A stretch of DNA of 21,122 bases, taken from IMG/VR virus record IMGVR_UViG_3300032050_000963, positions 1 to 21,122 of that record; one strand, given 5' to 3'. The position numbers and the translations under genes are program-made. The notes below the pieces were generated by a model. It searched no databases. It saw only the letters and a list, made by a program, of their open reading frames with translations, and was not told the DNA's origin. Numbering within the stretch: position 1 is the stretch's first letter; each line of letters opens with the position of its first letter. The DNA is from a virus. Of this stretch, positions 5,311 through 12,477 are shown in pieces.

Positions 5311-7896
5311 ATGCCACTCGTTATCGCTGATCGTGTCCGGGAGACGACTACTACTTCCGGCACGGGCACACTTACACTGGCTGGGCCCTACTCCGGCTTC
5401 CAAGCCTTCTCAGTCATCGGTAACGGTAACACCACGTACTACGCCATCATCGATGCGCAAAACGGTGCGTGGGAAGTAGGTATTGGCGCGTACACCACGT
5501 CGGGTAACACGCTGTCGCGTGCAACCGTGCTGGCCTCCAGCAACGCAGGGTCGTTGGTCAACTTTGGTACCGGCACCAAGGACGTTATCCTGACCCAGCC
5601 TGCTCGCAGGTCTGTGCTTGTGCAAGAAGGTGGCTCGGGCCTCATCACTGGGGTTGCAGCGTTCACAGCCAACGGGGTTCCTTACGCCGACTCCACCAGC
5701 ACGCTGGCCACCAGCGCCAACATGACCTTCAACGGCACCCGCCTGACGGTTGCTGACCTTGCTGACTCGGGATTGACTTCGGGTCGTGTGACTTACGCCA
5801 GCACTGGCGGTGCGCTGGTGGACTCGGCAAACCTGACGTTTGATGGGACAAACCTGACTCTGGGCGGCGGCACAGCCAACGGCGTGGCCTACCTCAACGG
5901 CTCCAAAGTCCTGACCACTGGGTCTGCGCTGACGTTTGATGGGACGAAACTGACAAATACCGGGTCTGCTGGCGGTGTGAGACTTGAGATTGTTTCAACA
6001 AGTTCTAGCCCTGAAATCTCCCTCACATCCGCAGACACTGGAACGAGTCAAATCAACTTTGGTGGTGCAACGACACCGAAAAAAGGTGTGTTCCGATACT
6101 CAGACAACTCTGACCTGTTCGTCTGGTTGCTTAACAGCAACACCGAACAAATGCGCCTGACCAGCACAGGTCTGGGTATTGGGACGAGTTCGCCTGCGGT
6201 GAGGTTGCATGCGTTTACTTCTGGTGTTTCTACGCAAGCGTTCTTTGAGTCCGGCACTGGCGCGTCCGTTATCAGGTTTAAAGACTCAACTACAACCGAC
6301 ACCTTTGCCCCGCAGTTTGGCTCTGCTGGAAATTCCATGTTTTGGCAGATTGCAGGCTCCGAACAAATGCGCCTGACCAGCACAGGTCTGGGTATTGGGA
6401 CGAGTTCGCCATCGTACAAGCTGGACGTGAACGGCGTTATCGCCACTGGTAGCGGCAGCAATAGAGGCTTCTTCTACAACGATGGCAGCAAAATTCTTCT
6501 GGAGTCCAGTTCAACTTATCCGTTGGCTTTTTCTGTCAACGGGAGCGTCAGAGCCACCCTCGACTCCTCCGGCAACCTCGGCTTGGGGGTTACTCCGAGT
6601 GCTTGGGCATCTACGCACAAAGCCTTGCAAATGAACTGGTCGGCATTTTCGACTGATGCGGGCAACGGCGAAACCAGTGTTTCGACCAACGCATTTGCTT
6701 CTGCCGGAACTACTTGGAACTACAGATCAACTGCACCCGCCGCCCGATACACGCAAGATTATTTCGGAAAGCACATCTGGTACACCGCCCCCTCCGGCAC
6801 AGCAGGTAACGCTATTAGCTTTACTCAGGCGATGACGCTGGATGCGAGTGGGAATTTGTCTGTGGGGACCACAACGGTTAGCTCGCCCGGGATTACAGTC
6901 GCACAGGGTACAAATCTTTGCTTCAGCGAAGGTTCAGGTTCCTTTGTCAATATCTTTAGACAATCAAATTCTGCCGACAGTGTTTTTGGTAGCGGAGTGC
7001 GTTTTTCGTCTACAGCAAATGCTTTTGCAAGTTCTACAGCAAGTCCGTGGGCACGCAGCGCAATTACCGTTGGGTATGGTGCCATCAGGTTCTTGACCGC
7101 AGCAGAAGCAACCGTCTCTGTGGGGTCTGACGTAACACTGAACGAACGCGCCCGTATCGACTCCAGCGGTAACTTGCTGGTTGGCACAACCTCACCGTCA
7201 TTCAACGCCGGAAGCCGTGGAAACATTACTATTGGTGGTTCTGGTAGTGCAATCTTTGCGTTGCAAACCGGAGGCACAGCAAAAGGCTATGTTTTCCACG
7301 ATGGCACAGAGATGACCATTGCAAACGAAGCCAATGGTTTTTTGAGGTTTTACACAAACGCCACCGAACGCGCCCGTATCGACTCCAGCGGTAGCTTGCT
7401 GGTGGGAATGACAAGCGCATTTGGAAAAATCAGCATTGGCCAAAACTCACAATTTAGTTACGCTCAAGGTTTGTCTCTTTACTTTAGCGGAAGCTCGTAT
7501 TGGAACATTGTTAATGGCGGCTCCAATCGCCTGTATTTTGGTTTTAACGGCGCTGATCGCGGGTACATAGATTCTTCAAGCGGTAATTATGTTTCTGTTT
7601 CAGACCAGCGATTAAAAAAGAACATTGCAGATATTGGCTACGGCTTGTCTTCTGTTTTGTCCTTGCGGCCTGTTTCCTACAACATGAACAGCCAAGAGGA
7701 CACAGAAGAAAAAACACTTGGTTTTATTGCTCAAGAAGTATTGGAGGTCGTGCCTGAATCTGTTTCTGAAATGATGAACGGAATGTACGGTATGGATAAA
7801 ACCGCCATTATTCCTGTTCTTGTCAAAGCCATCCAAGAGCAGCAAGCCCTCATCCAAACCCTGACCGCCCGTGTCGCGGCACTCGAATCAAACTGA
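5311..7896 (+). CDS. Tail fibre with C-terminal S74 intramolecular chaperone
   Basis: 861 residues. Residues 1-107 form a conserved attachment module (MPLVIADRVRETTTTSGTGT, IGNGNTTYYAIIDA, TLSRATVLASSNAG). Residues about 110-220 contain three TF[DN]GTxLT-type repeats. The shaft (about 230-750) holds repeated MRLTSTGLGIGTSSP and ARIDSSGNLLVGTTSP units typical of beta-helical fibres. The C-terminus is a peptidase S74 chaperone: S764-D765-Q766-R767-L768-K769, spaced like the S911/K916 dyad of the K1F endosialidase, then GFIAQEVLEVVPESV and a terminal coiled coil (IQEQQALIQTLTARVAALES). In this family the chaperone drives trimer folding and then cuts itself off before the Ser, here releasing about 98 residues. 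No sugar-cleaving motif recognised. The C-terminal third is AT-richer than the N-terminus. Confidence 0.92.
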   Translation: MPLVIADRVRETTTTSGTGTLTLAGPYSGFQAFSVIGNGNTTYYAIIDAQNGAWEVGIGAYTTSGNTLSRATVLASSNAGSLVNFGTGTKDVILTQPARRSVLVQEGGSGLITGVAAFTANGVPYADSTSTLATSANMTFNGTRLTVADLADSGLTSGRVTYASTGGALVDSANLTFDGTNLTLGGGTANGVAYLNGSKVLTTGSALTFDGTKLTNTGSAGGVRLEIVSTSSSPEISLTSADTGTSQINFGGATTPKKGVFRYSDNSDLFVWLLNSNTEQMRLTSTGLGIGTSSPAVRLHAFTSGVSTQAFFESGTGASVIRFKDSTTTDTFAPQFGSAGNSMFWQIAGSEQMRLTSTGLGIGTSSPSYKLDVNGVIATGSGSNRGFFYNDGSKILLESSSTYPLAFSVNGSVRATLDSSGNLGLGVTPSAWASTHKALQMNWSAFSTDAGNGETSVSTNAFASAGTTWNYRSTAPAARYTQDYFGKHIWYTAPSGTAGNAISFTQAMTLDASGNLSVGTTTVSSPGITVAQGTNLCFSEGSGSFVNIFRQSNSADSVFGSGVRFSSTANAFASSTASPWARSAITVGYGAIRFLTAAEATVSVGSDVTLNERARIDSSGNLLVGTTSPSFNAGSRGNITIGGSGSAIFALQTGGTAKGYVFHDGTEMTIANEANGFLRFYTNATERARIDSSGSLLVGMTSAFGKISIGQNSQFSYAQGLSLYFSGSSYWNIVNGGSNRLYFGFNGADRGYIDSSSGNYVSVSDQRLKKNIADIGYGLSSVLSLRPVSYNMNSQEDTEEKTLGFIAQEVLEVVPESVSEMMNGMYGMDKTAIIPVLVKAIQEQQALIQTLTARVAALESN
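6143..6194 (+). repeat. 52-bp perfect direct repeat, copy 1 (fibre shaft)
   Basis: Identical to 6359-6410; the copies are 216 bp (72 codons) apart and in frame. It encodes the EQMRLTSTGLGIGTSS shaft unit. Perfect nucleotide identity, beyond what protein conservation needs, implies a recent duplication or ongoing gene conversion. Confidence 0.9.
6359..6410 (+). repeat. 52-bp perfect direct repeat, copy 2 (fibre shaft)
   Basis: Second copy of 6143-6194. Recombination between the copies would delete or duplicate 72 residues in frame without breaking the gene. Confidence 0.9.
7143..7181 (+). repeat. 39-bp direct repeat, copy 1 (fibre shaft)
   Basis: Matches 7365-7403 with one mismatch; separated by 222 bp (74 codons), in frame. 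It encodes an ERARIDSSGNLLV shaft unit. Confidence 0.85.
7365..7403 (+). repeat. 39-bp direct repeat, copy 2 (fibre shaft)
   Basis: Second copy of 7143-7181, encoding ERARIDSSGSLLV; the single base change gives the Asn-to-Ser difference. Confidence 0.85.
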
Positions 7897-7907
7897 AAGG
7901 AAAAACC

Positions 7908-8261
7908 ATGACCGATACCCTCAACTCCGTCACCATGACTTGGGACGTGACAGCTATGGACTGCTATCCACAAGAGGACGGCCACACCGACGTGGTGTTC
8001 ACCGTGCACTGGACCTGCTCCGGCAGCCAGACAGCCCGCGGCCAGACATACAACGGCAGCGTTTACAGCACTTGCGGCGTACCAGCGCCAACCGGCTCAG
8101 CGTTCACGCCATACGACCAACTCACCGAGCAGCAAGTCCTCGGCTGGATTTGGGCCAATGGCGTTGACAAGGCAGCCACAGAAGCCGCTGTGCAGCAGCA
8201 GATCAACAACCAGATCAACCCACCCGTGGTGACACCTCCACTGCCTTGGGCTGCGGCATAA
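7908..8261 (+). CDS. Fibre-associated accessory protein
   Basis: 117 residues, ribosome site AAAGGA just after the fibre stop. N-terminal half is a beta domain (VTMTWDVTAMDCY, DGHTDVVFTVHWTCSG) with four Cys (C24, C37, C56 and a neighbour set not matching a zinc motif). The C-terminal half has a helix (LTEQQVLGWIWAN, then KAATEAAVQQQINNQ) and ends in Pro-rich PPVVTPPLPWAAA. The layout (beta domain, '[LF]xxLTxExVxxWV' helix, C-terminal PPLPW) is one I recall for small phage proteins encoded beside tail fibres, where no function is established. A fibre chaperone or cap is possible. Confidence 0.7.
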   Translation: MTDTLNSVTMTWDVTAMDCYPQEDGHTDVVFTVHWTCSGSQTARGQTYNGSVYSTCGVPAPTGSAFTPYDQLTEQQVLGWIWANGVDKAATEAAVQQQINNQINPPVVTPPLPWAAA

Positions 8262-8292
8262 TTTACGCTCCATCAACCTTCTGGAGACTTGC

Positions 8293-8463
8293 ATGCAAGA
8301 CCAAGACATTACTCTCAAGCTGTCCCTGCTCAACGGCGTGTTGAACTACCTCGGCACCCGCCCCTACGGCGAAGTCGCTCCAATCATCCAAGCGATCCAA
8401 GAGCAAGCTGCCCCGCAGGTAAAAGTGCCCGAGCAGGCTGAACAGCCTCAAGTCGTGCAGTAA
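8293..8463 (+). CDS. 56-residue small acidic/Gln-rich protein
   Basis: Starts MQDQDITLKLSLLNGVLNYL with ribosome site GGAG (8283-8286). A hydrophobic helix-forming first half is followed by IIQAIQEQAAPQ and a Gln/Val/Pro tail ending QPQVVQ. Its layout ('LxxxLxNxILxxLGxxPYxEVxxLIxxIQxQ') is, from memory, common in small proteins near phage fibre genes and likely forms an oligomeric helical hairpin. The stop overlaps the next start (TAATG at 8461-8465), coupling it to the repeat protein. Function unknown. Confidence 0.68.
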   Translation: MQDQDITLKLSLLNGVLNYLGTRPYGEVAPIIQAIQEQAAPQVKVPEQAEQPQVVQ

Positions 8464-9392
8464 TGTTCGGAACTGCCGCATACGCACAACTGCCGTATGC
8501 CTCTGCACCGGGGGCAGAGTTTTCAGCGACCATAGCTGAAACCGTAACAGCTCTCGACACGTTTGCGGCAGTCACAAATTTTGCTTGCCTGACCAGTGAG
8601 CTGGCGCAGGCATCGGATGCAAGCACATCCACAACAGTTTTCACAGCTTTTGCAGCCGAGACTGCAACTGGGGCAGACACAACCGCTTCCACGTTTGTCA
8701 TAAACGCTGCGCTCAGCGACGCCGCGACCATAGCCGATACTACCTCTGCAGCGGCCACGTTCCCCACAGCACTGACTGAGGTTGCAGCGGCGGTCGGGAC
8801 ATTCACGGGCCTGCCCACATACGCTACCCAGATCGCAGAAGCAGCCAGCGGCGCAGACACCACGGCGTCCATTTTTGTGGCGTCAGCCTTCATTGCAGAG
8901 ACCGCCACTGCCGCAGACACCACGACCTGTATTTTTGTCTTCCCGGCCGAAGTAAACGAGAGCGCAACAGCTGCCGATACCGCTGTAGCTAACCTGACTG
9001 TCCCTGCCAGCGTGGAGGAGTTTGCCACAGCATCCGACACCTTCACCGCCACTGCCACATTCCCTGCGACTGTTTCTGAGCAGACAACGGCTATCCTCAA
9101 CTCCGTGGTGGCCACCGCCGCATTGCTGGCGTCCGTGGCGGAGAATGTGCAGGCTGCAGACGTTTTGGTGGGCTCGTTCCTGTGGAACGACATTGACGAC
9201 ACCCAGATTCCGGGCTGGACAGACATCCTTCGCCCGACGACAATCGAGGACATCGCGGTGTTTGGGGATGCAAATTTTGGTGTAATCCCGTTTGCTGGCG
9301 ATGTGGTTACCCGCTACGACCCCGCAGGGACGACTTGGTCACAAATTGACGATACGCAAACCCCAGACTGGACCGTCATTGACGCCGTTTAA
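8463..9392 (+). CDS. Protein of ten tandem 20-residue Ala/Thr repeats, probable virion surface protein
   Basis: 309 residues. After a short start (MFGTAAYAQLPYASAPGAEF) residues 26-226 are ten units of 20 residues (the last has 21), each of the form E-x-A-T-x-A-D-T-x(6)-F-x(5). Clear examples are ETATGADTTASTFVINAALS (66-85) and EAASGADTTASIFVASAFIA (126-145). The C-terminus holds two copies of W-x2-IDDTQ-x-P-x-W (from 241 and from 292). Strict phasing and alternating small/hydrophobic residues suggest a beta-solenoid or similar elongated rod. Comparable Ser/Ala/Asp 20-mers ('SESGSAADS...') occur in environmental phage genomes from memory, sometimes labelled antifreeze-like, which I would not accept. 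Location between two fibre genes supports an exposed virion role. No enzyme motif. Confidence 0.78.
   Translation: MFGTAAYAQLPYASAPGAEFSATIAETVTALDTFAAVTNFACLTSELAQASDASTSTTVFTAFAAETATGADTTASTFVINAALSDAATIADTTSAAATFPTALTEVAAAVGTFTGLPTYATQIAEAASGADTTASIFVASAFIAETATAADTTTCIFVFPAEVNESATAADTAVANLTVPASVEEFATASDTFTATATFPATVSEQTTAILNSVVATAALLASVAENVQAADVLVGSFLWNDIDDTQIPGWTDILRPTTIEDIAVFGDANFGVIPFAGDVVTRYDPAGTTWSQIDDTQTPDWTVIDAV
8538..9140 (+). repeat. Tandem 60-bp coding repeats (10 diverged units)
   Basis: Encodes the 20-residue repeats. Units are diverged at DNA level (conserved elements GCnGAnAC / GACAC) but kept in exact 60-bp register, apart from one 63-bp unit near the end. This indicates old duplication under selection for the protein period. 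Confidence 0.85.
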
Positions 9393-9401
9393 GGAAAAAT
9401 C

Positions 9402-10748
9402 ATGAGCACCTATTCACCCAGTCTTCGGATTGAACTCATCACAACCGGCACACAGGCCGGTACGTGGGGCAATACCACCAACACCAACCTTGGTGGTTTG
9501 ATTGAGTCTGCGATTGCAGGCTACGTCTCTGTCTCCATCACTTCAGCCAACCAAGCGTTGACTGCGCTTAATGGCGCAGCGGATCAGTCTCGCAACATGT
9601 CGATTGCACTGACCACAACCACCACCGCAGCGTTCAACGTCTACGCGCCTCCGGCCGAGAAGACCTACGTCATCTACAACGCCAGCGCATACGCTGCCAC
9701 GATCTTCAACTCCTCGGTTCTGGGTAACACCACGGCAGCGGGTACTGGGGTGGCTATCCCCGCAGGTAAAACCGTAACGATCTGGTCTGACGGAACCAAC
9801 TTCAGCTTCCAAAACGATCACCTGCCGAGCCTCACGCTTGGCACAGACTTGGCTATTGCTGACGGCGGCACGGGGGCCTCGACTGCGGCGAACGCTCGCA
9901 CAAATCTTGGTGTAACTGCCACGGGGCAGGACACCACCTACGCTTTCCGTTCCAACAACCTGTCTGATCTGGCCAGCGCTTCTTCTGCAAGGACCAACCT
10001 TGGTCTGGGCACCATTGCTACGCAGAACGCCAACGCCGTCAGCATCACTGGGGGCTCAATCTCCGGCATCACTGATTTGGCTGTTGCGGATGGGGGTACG
10101 GGCGCTTCGGATGCTGCAACTGCACGCAGCAACTTGGGGGTTCCATCAGCAACGGGTTCCGGTGCATCTGGTACGTGGAACATCAACGTCACTGGTAACG
10201 CCGCCACAGCCACAAACGCCACAAACGCCACAAACTCCACAAATGCCACGAACGCCACAAACGCTACCAACGCCACAAACGCAACCACAGCCACGACGGC
10301 ATCAAGTGTAACCAATGGTGTTTATACAGTTGGCGATCAGAATATTGGTGGAACCAAGACGTTTATCAACGGCGTACGCTTTGCCGATGGAAGCACGCAA
10401 ACCACAGCTGCCCTGATAAATCCACTTTCACTCGCATCAATCGGTTCAACCGTTTGGGGACTTAGGACTTCAACTGGCTCTGTTATTTACCCGGGGGACA
10501 CGATAAGTGGTTCTTTCGTGTTTTATCAGGGACTCGGCAATTCGATATATGGCCCGAATGTAGGTAGTCTGCAAATAAGTGGCGATCTTACAAACCGAAC
10601 AACTGCTTTTTCGGAATCTGTCAATTTTACCTTTTCCCCATTTGGGGTTGGAACTTGGCTGGTAATTTCACCTGTAAGACAGGCCGTCTATGATGGTTTG
10701 TACAATACTACTTATTTTTATTTTGCTTTATTTAGAAGGATTTCTTAA
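9402..10748 (+). CDS. Second tail fibre with (ATN)n neck and AT-rich tip
   Basis: 448 residues; AAGGA site overlaps the previous TAA. N-terminus SPSLRIELITTGTQAGTWGN (5-24), then TNTNLGGLIESAIAG, is a common phage fibre attachment module. Two copies of a LA[IV]ADGGTGAS...AR[TS]NLGV unit follow, a widespread fibre repeat. Residues 270-293 are eight Ala-Thr-Asn triplets (one Ser-Thr-Asn), probably a trimeric neck. Next is VGDQNIGGTKTFINGVRFAD, another recurrent fibre block. The last 115 residues or so form a distinct domain (SGSFVFYQGLGNSIYGPN ... FALFRRIS) that I do not recognise. GC drops from about 57% to about 40% here (about 30% at 10681-10740), as for a recently acquired receptor-binding tip. 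No S74 chaperone domain is seen, unlike the first fibre. Confidence 0.85.
   Translation: MSTYSPSLRIELITTGTQAGTWGNTTNTNLGGLIESAIAGYVSVSITSANQALTALNGAADQSRNMSIALTTTTTAAFNVYAPPAEKTYVIYNASAYAATIFNSSVLGNTTAAGTGVAIPAGKTVTIWSDGTNFSFQNDHLPSLTLGTDLAIADGGTGASTAANARTNLGVTATGQDTTYAFRSNNLSDLASASSARTNLGLGTIATQNANAVSITGGSISGITDLAVADGGTGASDAATARSNLGVPSATGSGASGTWNINVTGNAATATNATNATNSTNATNATNATNATNATTATTASSVTNGVYTVGDQNIGGTKTFINGVRFADGSTQTTAALINPLSLASIGSTVWGLRTSTGSVIYPGDTISGSFVFYQGLGNSIYGPNVGSLQISGDLTNRTTAFSESVNFTFSPFGVGTWLVISPVRQAVYDGLYNTTYFYFALFRRIS
10209..10280 (+). repeat. 9-bp tandem repeat, eight units (GCCACAAAC)
   Basis: Eight near-identical nonamers encoding Ala-Thr-Asn (one Ser-Thr-Asn). Changes in copy number would lengthen or shorten the fibre neck by three residues per step without shifting the frame. 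Confidence 0.9.
10734..10740 (+). promoter_or_regulatory. Ribosome site (AGAAGGA) deciding the start at 10750
   Basis: AGAAGGA lies nine bases before ATG 10750 and within the end of the fibre gene. It favours that start over the in-frame ATG at 10690, which would add 20 residues encoded entirely inside the fibre gene. Confidence 0.55.
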
Positions 10749-10749
10749 A

Positions 10750-11034
10750 ATGATTAACACAGTAATAACGTCCGCAAAAAACTTGATTTGGACTTCCCCT
10801 GACTCCGACAGGTTTGATGCGGAAGTTTTGTTTCAAGGCCATCAAAATTACATCCCAGCCGCTTGCAACATTGTTGAGGTAGGCGTGCTTGAGCACATCA
10901 CCGATCTTTGGAATCGCGCCATGAACGGCGAGTTCGGACAAATTGCAGAATTCGTTCCGCCGCCCGAAATCCCCGAGAGAGCGCAAGCAACCGCAACCGG
11001 AGCGTCTGGCGAAATTCCCGGGAGCGTCTTATGA
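10750..11034 (+). CDS. 94-residue protein after the fibre, function unknown
   Basis: Product MINTVITSAKNLIWTSPDSD..., with an alpha/beta-like core (FDAEVLFQGHQNYIPAACN, then LEHITDLWNRAMNGEFGQIA) and a disordered Pro/Ala tail. No family recognised. The upstream ribosome site and ATGA overlap with the cupin gene (11031-11034) place it in the same translation unit. Small genes directly after a fibre often encode fibre assembly helpers or tip proteins that vary with the receptor; that role is inference. Its N-terminal coding is AT-rich like the fibre tip just upstream, so the two may have moved together. Confidence 0.7.
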   Translation: MINTVITSAKNLIWTSPDSDRFDAEVLFQGHQNYIPAACNIVEVGVLEHITDLWNRAMNGEFGQIAEFVPPPEIPERAQATATGASGEIPGSVL

Positions 11035-11387
11035 GTCAACCAATCGTAAAAATCGGCTGTGTCGCCAATCTCTACTCGCGCATGATGCGTTTTGAGAAAG
11101 CTGGCGACATTGAAGTTGGCCACACTCACCAATTCGACCATCTCACGCTGCTTGCCAAGGGTAAGTTAAAAGTCACGGTCGAAGGTGTAGCAACCGAGTT
11201 CACTGCGCCGCACATGATCTACATCCACAAGGACAAGATTCATGAACTTGAGGCGCTGACCGATGAGACGGTGGCTTACTGCATCCATGCACTGCGGGAT
11301 AAAGAAACCAATGAGATTCTCGACCCATCAATGATTCCAGCGGGTGTTTCCGCAATGTCGTGTGCAGCACCAGTGGTGACTGTGTAA
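11031..11387 (+). CDS. Cupin-fold protein
   Basis: 118 residues from the ATG overlapping the upstream stop; the longer in-frame start at 10908 lies inside the previous gene. The HTHQFDHLTLLAKGKLKVTV stretch (about 32-51) matches cupin motif 1 (HxH, then an acid or His, and Gly on a turn), and APHMIYIHKDKIHEL is like motif 2 with two His. Metal binding through H32, H34 and a later His is plausible; the usual motif-1 Glu position is D/H here. Cupins include sugar isomerases, dioxygenases and non-enzymatic binding proteins, so the reaction cannot be named. A homologous cupin pattern occurs near fibres of environmental phages from memory. It may modify host surface sugars or act structurally. Confidence 0.72.
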   Translation: MSQPIVKIGCVANLYSRMMRFEKAGDIEVGHTHQFDHLTLLAKGKLKVTVEGVATEFTAPHMIYIHKDKIHELEALTDETVAYCIHALRDKETNEILDPSMIPAGVSAMSCAAPVVTV

Positions 11388-11416
11388 ATATGTTTGCCGA
11401 GGGAAAGAATTGACCC

Positions 11417-11863
11417 ATGCTGGCCGAAATTGCTGCTGCCAACGCAGCCTTTGCTGTAATAAAAGGTGCTCTGGCCAACGGTAAGGAGCTGCACCAACTC
11501 GGCACTCGGGTCTTTGATTACTTCGACAACAAGGCAAAGATTCAAGAGTCTGCCACCAAGAAAGGTGGAGGCTCGGACCTTGCTGAGTTCATGGCGCTTG
11601 AGCAACTCAAGCAGCAAGAAGAAGAACTGCGCGAGCGCATGGTCTACGCGGGCCGTCCGGGCATGTGGAACGATTGGCAGAAGTTTCAAGCCGCCGCCGC
11701 TCGCAAGCGCAGAGAGGCCCAAGAGGCCGCAGAAAAAGCCGCCAAGCTGCGCAAAGCGAGGATGGAGCAATTGGTTGAGTACATTGCCGTTGGTATTGCC
11801 ACGGTGATCCTTGCTGCTCTGATCATTTACGGAATCGTTTTGTACATGCTGCATCTGAGATGA
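11417..11863 (+). CDS. C-terminally anchored coiled-coil membrane protein of the lysis module
   Basis: 148 residues. An Ala-rich start (MLAEIAAANAAFAVIKGALA) is followed by ELHQLGTRVFDYFDNKAKI. A long charged coiled coil comes next (EFMALEQLKQQEEELRERM, then ARKRREAQEAAEKAAKLRKA). One transmembrane helix lies at about 120-144 (YIAVGIATVILAALIIYGIV). The GTRVFDYFDNK...YAGRPGMW pattern is, from memory, recurrent just before the holin in related phages, without a function. It is not a standard spanin (TM at the wrong end, no lipobox partner seen). It probably sits in the inner membrane with the coil in the cytoplasm. ATGA overlap with the next gene. Confidence 0.72.
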   Translation: MLAEIAAANAAFAVIKGALANGKELHQLGTRVFDYFDNKAKIQESATKKGGGSDLAEFMALEQLKQQEEELRERMVYAGRPGMWNDWQKFQAAAARKRREAQEAAEKAAKLRKARMEQLVEYIAVGIATVILAALIIYGIVLYMLHLR

Positions 11864-12477
11864 GCGACGAGAAGCTGAACGCCAACTCAACACTCGACAA
11901 GGTGCTCGGGTATGTGGACTCGCCGTTTAAGCTGTTTGCCATTCTCGTGATGGGCATTGTGGCTTTCTCTGGGTACTTCTTGTGGCAGAACCAAGAGTTC
12001 ATGCGCGACGCTTACAAGGAGTCCAAGAAGCTACCTGAGATCAATACCAGCCGCGCCGACGATGTGGGTGCGATGTTGATGAAAAAGACAGGAGCCACGG
12101 TGGTGGCGGTCTTCAAAGTCAACCCGCTGTTCAACAGCCGGGTGTTGTATCGCGCATACACCAAGGACGGCAGAGACAAGACGATTGAAGACATTGATGT
12201 CGGGCTGTTCAGCCAAAACGCGGCCAACAATTCGGATGTGGTGCGGCTGATGACCAATGAGATTCCTTGCGGGGAATACCGTTACGCGCAGTCCGAGGTG
12301 GGCCTGTGGTACTTGGAAAAGGGCGTGGCGTACACCTGCCGGGTGAGTGTTCCACCAGACAGTTACAGGTTTGTCGGTCAGGTTACTGTAGGCTGGACTG
12401 AGCAGCCCAAAGACATTGAGCAAGTAAAATTCATGCTGGAGATTGCCAGCGCCATGTTGACAAAAAGGGGTAACTGA
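11860..12477 (+). CDS. N-terminally anchored membrane protein with extracytoplasmic domain
   Basis: 205 residues: short cytoplasmic start, one TM helix at about 23-42 (FKLFAILVMGIVAFSGYFLW), then roughly 160 residues that would face the periplasm. The soluble part alternates helix and strand (RADDVGAMLMKKTGATVVAV, VGLFSQNAANNSDVVRLMTN, DSYRFVGQVTVGWTEQPKD), with two Cys (in IPCGEYRY and AYTCRVSV) that could form a disulfide. The layout loosely recalls a GAF/profilin-like sensor fold, by eye only. Start inside ATGA, end overlapping the holin start (TGATG). A role in lysis timing or superinfection exclusion is possible; family unknown. Confidence 0.72.
   Translation: MSDEKLNANSTLDKVLGYVDSPFKLFAILVMGIVAFSGYFLWQNQEFMRDAYKESKKLPEINTSRADDVGAMLMKKTGATVVAVFKVNPLFNSRVLYRAYTKDGRDKTIEDIDVGLFSQNAANNSDVVRLMTNEIPCGEYRYAQSEVGLWYLEKGVAYTCRVSVPPDSYRFVGQVTVGWTEQPKDIEQVKFMLEIASAMLTKRGN

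Noticed and set aside
8538-9140. Antifreeze protein call for the Ala/Thr repeats
   Set aside because: Ala/Thr richness alone is not enough; the 20-residue period and phage fibre context fit a virion rod better than an 11-residue type I antifreeze helix.
8384-9253. 289-residue open frame on the minus strand
   Set aside because: It lies entirely opposite the 20-residue repeat gene; its Val/Ala/Ser periodicity is the mirror of those repeats. No ribosome site and no gene on that strand anywhere else.
10209-10280. Tandem 9-bp units as a CRISPR-like array
   Set aside because: No spacers; the units are contiguous, in frame, and encode Ala-Thr-Asn triplets of a fibre neck.
9402-10748. Fibre tip as a diversity-generating retroelement target
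   Set aside because: No reverse transcriptase, template repeat or C-type lectin-like end is visible in the window, so there is nothing to support it.
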